A stretch of DNA of 64,000 nucleotides, from positions 124,001 to 188,000 of the forward strand of contig JAPJBO010000225.1 in NCBI GenBank assembly GCA_030068145.1, written 5' to 3'. Positions 48,601 through 50,081 of this stretch are shown in pieces (positions within the stretch are counted from its first letter, which is position 1; every line of letters begins with the position of its first letter). Both the position numbers and the translations under genes were made by a program. The stretch comes from Diplonema papillatum. Taxonomy: Eukaryota > Euglenozoa > Diplonemea > Diplonemida > Diplonemidae. A model generated the notes under the pieces. That model had not been told where the DNA came from and did not search any database. It worked only from the letters and a program-made list of their open reading frames with translations.

Positions 48601-49388
48601 ATACACTAGTGTTTTTTGGGGGGGGTCTGAGACCCCCCAATTCCACGCCGTGTATCGTTATATTACAATTGAACTCAATTGTAATTGATCGTCGGAATTG
48701 TATTTGATCGTCGGAAACACAAAAACATTTCGAAATCTCAGCCATTCTGAGCCATCGAGCCACACACTGTAGCGAGGCCCAAATTTATTCAAAAAACGCG
48801 AAAATACTCAGAAGGTGTTTGGCACACGTATTACTGCTATTTTGCTGGGGTTTCAACCAACCAGCAAACCTCGCGGAAAATGAAACAACGTGAACACAAA
48901 CACAGGACTGGTACGAGGTGGGGACCCCTGTGGTGTTCTGGCTGTCCGGGTTTTACTTCCCGCAGGCGTTCCTCACCGGCACGAAGCAGAACTTCGCCCG
49001 TAAGGAGGGCCTGTCCATTGACACGATCAGTTTCAACACGATTCTGGTAGCTGATGGCAGCAATTTGACCCATCCGGACAAGGGCGCGTATGTGGACGGA
49101 CTATTCATCGAAGGCGCCCGCTGGGACAAGAACAAGAATTCGATCATCGAGTCGCGGCCGAAGGAGTTGTTCACGACGATGCCCGAAGTTTGGTTCCAGC
49201 CCGAAAGATCGCGAAAAAAGCCGGAGAACCAGTACATCTGCCCTTTGTACAAGACGTTGGCCCGGGCAGGCACCCTATCCACGACGGGACACTCAACCAA
49301 CTTTGTCCTTCCTCTCGAGATCCCGACGGAGCAGCCAGAGTCCCACTGGATCAAGAGAGGAGTCGCCTGCGTGTTGGCCCTCAACTAA
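1598..49388 (+). CDS. Axonemal inner-arm dynein heavy chain (DNAH3/7/12 type), 13-exon gene span
   Basis: Motor subunit of an axonemal inner dynein arm; it hydrolyses ATP to slide doublet microtubules in cilia or flagella. My exon model is 1598-1837, 3806-4090, 4819-9060, 9679-10054, 10420-11841, 12231-12352, 12649-14067, 14242-14262, 14544-14612, 14775-17395, 18115-19339, 20555-20647 and 48906-49388. These total 12618 nt, an exact multiple of three, giving 4205 residues, close to the roughly 4000 usual for single-headed inner-arm dyneins. Walker A motifs fall at about residues 1521 (AAA1, GPAGTGKT), 1802 (AAA2, GPSGGGKT), 2165 (AAA3, GPTGTGKT) and 2524 (AAA4, GVGGSGRR, the usual Arg variant of axonemal dyneins). 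The tail and linker precede AAA1, the coiled-coil stalk with microtubule-binding tip is at about 2750-3080, and the standard C-terminal domain ends the protein. All introns are GT-AG. The assignment to the DNAH3/7/12 group rests on motif wording around AAA1 and the C-terminus. The weakest point of the model is the 21-nt exon 8. Confidence 0.9.
2158..2340. repeat. Dispersed repeat, copy 1 (second copy at 45474-45775)
   Basis: The segment from the GAAACCGTACACCGCGAGAG motif to the TTGCATGTGGCTAAG motif recurs at 45474-45775 at high identity. The second copy carries an extra insert of about 130 bp (about 45515-45645). The insert itself resembles 14145-14230 in dynein intron 7. No coding content was recognised. 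Confidence 0.7.
2425..3395 (-). mobile_element. tRNA-like SINE family, copy S1
   Basis: On the minus strand, the unit starts with a tRNA-like head (about 3182-3247) holding an A-box-like TGGCAGAGTG and a B box GGTTCAAACCC. A body of about 180 bp follows, then a tail of some 30 degenerate 15-16-bp repeats of the AAGTTCGGGCGAAGC type (2470-2995), then a conserved end containing GTGCGCTCGGCTAAGGCCGG. The same order recurs at 22680-23213 and at 28448-30580. The head does not fold into a clean cloverleaf, so I call it tRNA-like, not a tRNA gene. Confidence 0.65.
3806..4090 (+). CDS. Dynein heavy chain exon 2 (tail)
   Basis: Codes for residues 81-175 of the N-terminal tail. The acceptor is TACAG before 3806 and the donor is GTATTT after 4090, both phase 0. 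The translated stretch [20 protein letters not shown] resembles a conserved tail segment of inner-arm dynein heavy chains. Confidence 0.85.
4091..4818 (+). other. Dynein intron 2 with a small inverted-repeat element
   Basis: Contains a motif (CACCTGCTTTGTAGGAAAT) at about 4400 and a degenerate inverted version of it at about 4604-4632 (TTTCCTGCAAACCGGGTGC). The first motif also occurs at about 14360 in another dynein intron. This looks like a short MITE of roughly 250 bp with imperfect inverted ends. No gene is seen. Confidence 0.4.
4819..9060 (+). CDS. Dynein heavy chain exon 3 (tail, linker, first half of AAA1)
   Basis: A very long exon coding for residues 176-1589. It covers the tail, the linker that swings during the power stroke, and the start of AAA1, the main ATPase site. 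Walker A GPAGTGKT is at 8854-8877 and Walker B CFDEFNRI is at about 9004-9027. The sequence after Walker A ([18 protein letters not shown]) is the wording typical of the DNAH3/7/12 group. The acceptor is CACAG before 4819. The exon ends GTGGCGCAGCAG, with a GTTTTC donor, phase 0. Long open frames on the opposite strand of this exon are shadows caused by GC-rich codon usage. Confidence 0.95.
9061..9678 (+). other. Dynein intron 3 with CAA microsatellite at the acceptor
   Basis: Spliceosomal intron. A perfect CAA trinucleotide run (about 9627-9672) lies a few bases before the acceptor CGACAG at 9678. The run is open in the frame of exon 4, so failure to use this acceptor would add polyglutamine. 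No other feature was recognised. Confidence 0.7.
9679..10054 (+). CDS. Dynein heavy chain exon 4 (second half of AAA1)
   Basis: Codes for residues 1590 to about 1715. It carries the highly conserved motif [17 protein letters not shown] of AAA1, followed by the [10 protein letters not shown] segment. The donor is GTGTGC after 10054 in phase 1. A nearby alternative donor at 10028 is also phase 1 but would delete nine residues that the family retains, so I prefer 10054. Confidence 0.92.
10420..11841 (+). CDS. Dynein heavy chain exon 5 (AAA2 and start of AAA3)
   Basis: Covers residues of about 1715-2189. AAA2 Walker A GPSGGGKT is at 10680-10703. The conserved [17 protein letters not shown] and [12 protein letters not shown] motifs follow. 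AAA3 Walker A GPTGTGKT is at 11769-11792. The acceptor is AACAG before 10420 and the donor is GTGCGC after 11841, phase 1 at both ends. Confidence 0.95.
12231..12352 (+). CDS. Dynein heavy chain exon 6 (AAA3)
   Basis: A 122-nt exon coding for the FSAQT segment of AAA3 (residues about 2189-2229). The acceptor CGCAG is before 12231, with phase 1 entry, and the donor is GTATGC after 12352, phase 0. The preceding intron (11842-12230) shows no other feature. Confidence 0.88.
12353..12648 (+). other. Dynein intron 6 with long CT polypyrimidine tract
   Basis: A pure CT run at about 12587-12624 precedes the acceptor CGATCAG at 12648, an unusually long polypyrimidine tract. Nothing else is seen. Confidence 0.7.
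12649..14067 (+). CDS. Dynein heavy chain exon 7 (AAA3 Walker B and AAA4)
   Basis: Codes for residues 2230-2702. It opens with the AAA3 Walker B stretch [12 protein letters not shown] and carries the AAA4 P-loop-like GVGGSGRR at 13531-13554, where axonemal dyneins usually have GSGRQS. The motif [17 protein letters not shown] closes AAA4. The 3' boundary is less certain: the GT at 14068 keeps phase 0, but it is a weak donor (GTCTCT). Confidence 0.9.
14242..14262 (+). CDS. Dynein heavy chain exon 8, probable 21-nt micro-exon
   Basis: Predicted by frame and alignment only. Seven codons (EDLDLTQ) flanked by AAG and GTGAAG fit the acidic stretch that dyneins have between AAA4 and the stalk, and they join exons 7 and 9 in phase 0. 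A longer version starting upstream is open in the same frame. However, the upstream part (14145-14230) resembles a dispersed repeat at about 45555-45625, which argues for the short form. Confidence 0.45.
14544..14612 (+). CDS. Dynein heavy chain exon 9
   Basis: A 69-nt exon coding for residues 2710-2732 ([17 protein letters not shown]...). This fits the helix that leads into the stalk in axonemal dyneins. The acceptor is CACAG before 14544 and the donor is GTATGC after 14612, both phase 0. Confidence 0.8.
14775..17395 (+). CDS. Dynein heavy chain exon 10 (stalk, microtubule-binding domain, AAA5)
   Basis: Covers residues of about 2733-3606. It begins with the diagnostic YVTPTSYL motif, then the first stalk helix (about 14830-15170), the microtubule-binding tip (about 15175-15530), and the return helix (about 15540-15790). 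AAA5 follows, with a conserved [16 protein letters not shown] stretch near 16000-16050. The exon ends FDL-GA in phase 2 at a GTATGC donor. Joining to exon 11 restores the expected spacing between the FDL motif and PLIFVLS. Codon usage matches exon 3. Confidence 0.95.
17396..18114 (+). other. Dynein intron 10 with an internal duplication
   Basis: About 110 bp containing CCTGTCTGCAGACACTCAGG occurs at 17473-17615 and again at 17942-18057. Between the copies, 17625-17805 matches 34130-34312 (shared GAAGACTTGATGCTAGCATC and GCCTAAACATTAA motifs), a dispersed repeat of about 180 bp ending in a T/C-rich tail. There are no coding signals. Confidence 0.65.
18115..19339 (+). CDS. Dynein heavy chain exon 11 (AAA6 and C-terminal region)
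   Basis: Covers residues of about 3606-4014. It contains [56 protein letters not shown] and EIFGLHEN-type motifs, all hallmarks of AAA6 and the dynein C-terminal domain. The donor is GTATTC after 19339, phase 0. Confidence 0.95.
19340..20554 (+). other. Dynein intron 11
   Basis: A 1215-bp intron with no recognised repeat family or gene. A short direct repeat (GACTGTCGCAAACGCCCCA) occurs at about 20119-20166. The acceptor is TTCAG at 20554. Confidence 0.6.
20555..20647 (+). CDS. Dynein heavy chain exon 12
   Basis: A 93-nt exon coding for residues 4015-4045. [19 protein letters not shown] is the family segment just after the AAA6 region. It supplies exactly the residues missing between exon 11 and the last exon 28 kb away. 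The donor is GTATGC after 20647, phase 0. Confidence 0.9.
21838..21940. repeat. 21-bp tandem repeat, about five copies
   Basis: The unit TTTTCTTCACTGTGGGCGGAC is repeated about five times (unit length 21) with almost no divergence. It is open in one frame, but the peptide is a simple repeat and I do not call it a gene. Confidence 0.85.
21997..22206 (+). CDS. Short ORF, possible fragment of a mobile-element protein
   Basis: From the ATG at 22003, this reads [20 protein letters not shown] and about 48 more residues. The first 40 residues look helical and protein-like, and the phrase [16 protein letters not shown] resembles the start of core-binding domains of tyrosine recombinases carried by Crypton or DIRS elements. 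That is a weak, memory-based resemblance. After about 45 residues the sequence looks random, so it may be a broken exon inside the dynein intron. Confidence 0.25.
   Translation: MRMPKTKEDVAKLAAEARENELLGTASQAKYEQRYTGLISCTRTLRRIWAKDPKVLCHKPCPRSCTTLQ
22680..23213 (-). mobile_element. tRNA-like SINE family, copy S2 (interrupted)
   Basis: Same order as copy S1: degenerate 15-16-bp repeats (22680-22915), body, then the tRNA-like head at about 23084-23146, here with a perfect B box GGTTCGAACCC on the minus strand. The 1.67-kb element at 23223-24895 is inserted in its outer flank, and the flank resumes at 24896-24956. Confidence 0.65.
23223..24895 (-). mobile_element. 1.67-kb terminal-inverted-repeat element, copy A (MULE-like, non-autonomous)
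   Basis: Begins ATAGCTGTCAGCCACAAGG and ends with its reverse complement. Inverted ends of about 100 bp are made of repeated AGCCACAA/TTGTGGCT units. The insertion is flanked by GGGTTGGCC (23214-23222) and GGGTTGGCT (24896-24904), a 9-bp target duplication with one mismatch. Copy S1 shows the empty site at about 3330. No transposase is visible. A duplication of about 9 bp and long inverted ends are typical of Mutator-like elements. Confidence 0.8.
25041..25568 (+). repeat. Left arm of a Foldback-type element (29-bp array plus unique arm)
   Basis: Starts GGGCTAATTCCCATTCTCGA and runs through about five 29-bp units with the core CCCATTCTCGAACA (to 25190). A unique arm follows that recurs in reverse complement at about 35990-36335. 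Copy B of the 1.67-kb element is inserted at its inner end. The matching right arm here is missing or displaced. Confidence 0.6.
25569..27244 (+). mobile_element. 1.67-kb terminal-inverted-repeat element, copy B
   Basis: 1676 bp with the same ends as copy A, in opposite orientation. It is almost identical to copy C (31360-33035), which has the same length; I noticed only a few substitutions (for example near 25746, 25856 and 26233). I do not see a convincing target-site duplication around it. The interior shares sequence with the arms of the Foldback element at 35064-36474, so the two families are related internally. Confidence 0.8.
27297..27470. repeat. 13-bp tandem repeat (CTTTGGCTCCAAG), about 13 copies
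   Basis: Near-perfect 13-bp units. Because 13 is not a multiple of three, all frames stay open and produce fake repetitive ORFs on both strands. The unit is a partial palindrome (CCAAGCTTTGG). Confidence 0.9.
28258..28340. repeat. GCCACA/TGTGGC-rich inverted repeat, remnant terminus
   Basis: Several AGCCACAA and TTGTGGCT motifs in opposite orientations, resembling the ends of the 1.67-kb family. It is probably a solo or deleted relative. It is followed at 28390-28447 by three 29-bp-type units (GTTCGAGAATGGGC). Confidence 0.5.
28594..29626 (+). mobile_element. About 1-kb MITE, copy M1
   Basis: The ends are inverted: the left end has GGGGGGGGCCAATTACAATTGA-like sequence, and the right end has the reverse complement of GGGGGGGGCTAATTACTATTGA with small differences. 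It sits inside the repeat tail of SINE copy S3. A second, inverted copy lies at 47666-48690 at roughly 90 percent identity. No transposase is visible; its longest open frames are not recognisable. Confidence 0.65.
29630..30360. repeat. Degenerate 15-16-bp minisatellite (AAGTTCGGGCGAAGC type)
   Basis: Around 45 units alternating AAGTTCGGGTGAAGC, AAGTTCTGGTGAAGC and AAGTTCGGGCGAAAC. Frames on the minus strand stay open and give repetitive peptides, which I do not treat as genes. The same array type forms the tails of the other SINE copies (2470-2995 and 22680-22915). Confidence 0.9.
30695..30764 (-). tRNA. tRNA-Trp (anticodon CCA)
   Basis: On the minus strand a 70-nt cloverleaf folds cleanly. 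The acceptor stem GGCCCCA/TGGGGTC has one G-T pair. The D stem is GTGT/GCAC with loop AGCGGTA. The anticodon stem TTGGA/TCCAA is perfect, with loop TTCCAAA. The T stem is GGCGG/CCGTC with loop TTCGATT. The anticodon at positions 34-36 is CCA, reading UGG (Trp). The following base is A, then a run of T gives a Pol III stop. There is no intron. The 5' half (ATGGTGTAGCGGTAGCAC) looks more like eukaryotic tRNA-Gln than typical tRNA-Trp. It lies antisense within the giant dynein intron. Confidence 0.82.
30797..30893. repeat. About 100-bp dispersed repeat (copies near 43270 and 43514-43612)
   Basis: A segment with GGAGCGCGGGACACTGTAC and GGTATCCGGTTGC recurs in reverse complement at 43514-43612 and partly at 43269-43330. 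Poly-A or poly-T runs lie beside each copy, suggesting retroposition. A partial copy lies near 30988-31004. Confidence 0.65.
31360..33035 (+). mobile_element. 1.67-kb terminal-inverted-repeat element, copy C
   Basis: 1676 bp, the same length as copy B and almost identical to it. It is nested within the Foldback-type element 31033-33982. No clear target duplication is seen, suggesting spread by duplication or gene conversion as well as by transposition. Confidence 0.8.
33040..33690 (+). pseudogene. LINE reverse-transcriptase fragment, frameshifted
   Basis: Short stretches in different frames match LINE reverse transcriptase wording: [10 protein letters not shown] (about 33413), then a [14 protein letters not shown] region (about 33468), then [12 protein letters not shown] (about 33557), which corresponds to the first catalytic Asp block. 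The frames do not join without shifts, so this is a dead fragment, probably of the same LINE type as at 39386-42078. Confidence 0.55.
34130..34312 (+). repeat. About 180-bp dispersed repeat (second copy at 17625-17805)
   Basis: Shares AGTCCCTCAAGGTTTCAT, GAAGACTTGATGCTAGCATC and GCCTAAACATTAA with the copy in dynein intron 10, and both end in a T then C run. Probably a small retroposon. Confidence 0.65.
34340..34780 (+). repeat. 31-bp tandem array, left (about 14 units)
   Basis: Units of 31 bp containing CCGAGCTAGCGGACGATAGC and GGACGCAGT. A larger array of the same unit lies in opposite orientation at 38345-39385. Next to both arrays, towards the centre, come inverted AGCTA-rich segments (34785-34856 and 38262-38340) sharing GCAGTGTGAGACTTAGCTA. 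Confidence 0.9.
35064..36474. mobile_element. Foldback-type element with 29-bp array termini and perfect 9-bp duplication
   Basis: 1411 bp, starting GGACAATTCCCATT and ending AATGGGAATTAGCCCC. TGGTCCATG flanks both sides (35055-35063 and 36475-36483). Left (35098-35265) and right (36330-36465) arrays carry 29-bp units with the core CCCATTCTCGAACA in inverted orientation. It is inserted inside a unit of the 203-bp tandem repeat. The interior includes a LINE-free unique region and an AATTTTTTGGGTCAA-type simple repeat at 35565-35700. Confidence 0.78.
36484..37985 (+). repeat. 203-bp tandem repeat, about seven units
   Basis: Units begin around GATGAAGAGATCCGTGAAAA and have a period of 202-203 bp, with three central units almost identical (36943-37552). 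Each contains GGGTATCGATCCCCTGG, which resembles a Pol III B box, suggesting a tRNA-related origin. Two further units lie at 44630-44890, and a partial one at 35010-35063 is the left part of the unit split by the Foldback insertion. The short ORFs in each unit are repeats, not genes. Confidence 0.85.
38345..39385 (-). repeat. 31-bp tandem array, right (about 27 units, inverted relative to left array)
   Basis: A near-perfect 31-bp unit (CCGCTAGCTCGGAAACTGCG with TCCGCTATCGT) runs from about 38567 to 39385, plus one or two units in the other orientation at 38345-38393 next to the AGCTA segment. Together with 34340-34780 it forms a large inverted pair around a roughly 3.5-kb core. Confidence 0.9.
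39386..39631 (+). pseudogene. LINE N-terminal zinc-finger fragment
   Basis: An open frame containing [20 protein letters not shown] and then LRAHERRCH, a C-x2-C ... H-x4-H finger of the kind found at the start of R2-, CRE- and ingi-like LINE proteins. It is followed after a gap by the reverse-transcriptase C-terminal part, so the middle of the LINE has been deleted. Confidence 0.45.
39988..42078 (+). pseudogene. 5'-truncated LINE: reverse-transcriptase thumb, RNase H, C-terminal zinc knuckle
   Basis: An intact 696-codon frame, but only the 3' part of a non-LTR retrotransposon ORF2. It starts just before the catalytic FADDLAVV box (40078-40101). The endonuclease and the first reverse-transcriptase blocks are absent. 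The RNase H domain keeps its acidic residues: CTDGS (about 41152), FLAELRA (about 41272), LTDSQSAL (about 41359) and [15 protein letters not shown] (about 41488). A C-x2-C-x8-H-x4-C knuckle ([17 protein letters not shown], about 41836) follows. RNase H after reverse transcriptase is seen in I, ingi and related clades. As truncated, it should be inactive. Confidence 0.85.
42160..43268. other. LINE 3' flank and poly-A-ended segment
   Basis: Contains a T run at 42176-42193, A/T-rich sequence, and an open frame (about 42840-43235) rich in Glu, Lys, Pro and Ser that ends in SCSRCFPLK just before a poly-A run at 43250-43268. It may be an N-terminal fragment of another LINE copy that ended in poly-A. 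I cannot assign it further. Confidence 0.35.
44136..44392. repeat. 13-bp tandem repeat (CTTGGGTCCCAAA), about 19 copies
   Basis: A perfect or near-perfect 13-bp array directly after the last 29-bp unit of the left arm. It resembles the other 13-bp array at 27297-27470 in length and in its palindromic CCAAA.CTTGG make-up. ORFs on both strands here are artefacts. Confidence 0.92.
44514..45035. mobile_element. Nested element with TTACTGGGGGGGG termini
   Basis: The left end TTACTGGGGGGGGTCGAA and the right end TTCGACCCCCCCCAGTAA are perfect inverted repeats, with further inverted similarity (GGTACCT, AATACAAGAGG) inside. The core holds two units of the 203-bp repeat. It sits in a tandem repeat of GGACTATAATGGCAAA present on both flanks. 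The terminal motif is shared with the 1-kb MITE. Confidence 0.65.
46729..47656. mobile_element. Foldback-type element with 30-bp array termini and 8-bp duplication
   Basis: Left array 46738-46995 (units of CCATTCTATTACTATCCCC plus AAACTTTTATA, 30 bp) and inverted right array 47372-47620. Outer ends GGCGAAGTACTTT and the imperfect reverse complement AGGACTTCACCTC are flanked by GGATGAGG at 46721-46728 and 47657-47664. The core of about 370 bp has no recognisable gene. Confidence 0.65.
47666..48690 (-). mobile_element. About 1-kb MITE, copy M2 (inverted relative to M1)
   Basis: The reverse complement of 28594-29626 at roughly 90 percent identity. The left end GGGGGGGGCTAATTACTATTG is intact. 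The right end, by the GTGTATCGTTATATTACAAT motif, lacks the terminal G/C run and continues into GATCGTCGGAA repeats at about 48688-48716. Confidence 0.65.
48906..49388 (+). CDS. Dynein heavy chain exon 13 (C-terminus)
   Basis: Codes for residues 4046-4205. [48 protein letters not shown] and SHWIKRGVA are the standard dynein C-terminal motifs, and the protein ends in Leu-Asn at TAA 49386-49388. It cannot be a gene on its own because it starts in mid-domain. It completes exon 12 without loss or gain of residues. Confidence 0.95.
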   Translation, partial: DWYEVGTPVVFWLSGFYFPQAFLTGTKQNFARKEGLSIDTISFNTILVADGSNLTHPDKGAYVDGLFIEGARWDKNKNSIIESRPKELFTTMPEVWFQPERSRKKPENQYICPLYKTLARAGTLSTTGHSTNFVLPLEIPTEQPESHWIKRGVACVLALN

Positions 49389-50081
49389 GACTGCTTCTCG
49401 TCTCTATCCGGACGTACCAAACAGCGAACAGCCGGAACCCTGTTCATTTTGTGCAACCTTCCTCGCGCGCTTCAGGGTGCGCAGTACCGTGTTATGGCCT
49501 CACGACTGCACGACTGAGCTCCCCCTCGTCTCGAATCGAGGAAGTCATTTTTTGGCACCCACGGCCCTCCCAAGCGAGACATATTATGCTGGTTCGGGGC
49601 TGCAAGTTTGGCAGCTCGCTTGTCGTGTGTTTGCACCGGCGTACCCGTAGATCCTATTAACATAAGAGCGGAAAACAAAACAAGAACACAAATTCGGAAA
49701 CGAAATCGAACCAATTTGACTTCATTCACCCCTTCTCGTAAAATAGTCTCCAATCTCTGCCCCTCCAGTTCGCTGCTGCTGCTACGCAGCCAAAAAGAGG
49801 AAAAAGACGGTGTCTGAAAGCAATGCTTTTTCTTCTTCCGCTCCTCGCAGCGACGTGGCTTGGCTCTGCCTTCTCCATTCGTTCGCCTATTGCCTGTCTG
49901 CATTATGGCATGAACGACACACGAAAAAACTCTGCTTCGATGAGGCGTCTGCACTGCGCGCAGTCTGAAAAATCTGCAATCCAGCTACGAAGCACTCCTC
50001 GTTCTTGCTGAACATTTGCTATGGAAACACTGCTGCCGGAATTTGTAAAAATGACGTCCGTTTGACAACGAACCAAGTGCT
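49389..50081. other. Intergenic region between dynein and the BLUF gene
   Basis: Should hold the dynein 3' UTR and the promoter and 5' UTR of the next gene. Open frames continue past the dynein stop but look random. No TATA box or clear polyadenylation signal stands out. Confidence 0.5.

Larger units (their letters stand above)
20648..48905 (+). other. Giant dynein intron 12 (28258 bp), packed with nested repeats
   Basis: The donor GTATGC at 20648 and acceptor CACAG at 48905 join KFIR to DWYE in phase 0, restoring the conserved dynein sequence across the gap. The intron contains the mobile elements, arrays and tRNA gene listed separately. An assembly join is a possible alternative, but the two ends make one correct protein in the correct order and strand. 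Confidence 0.8.
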
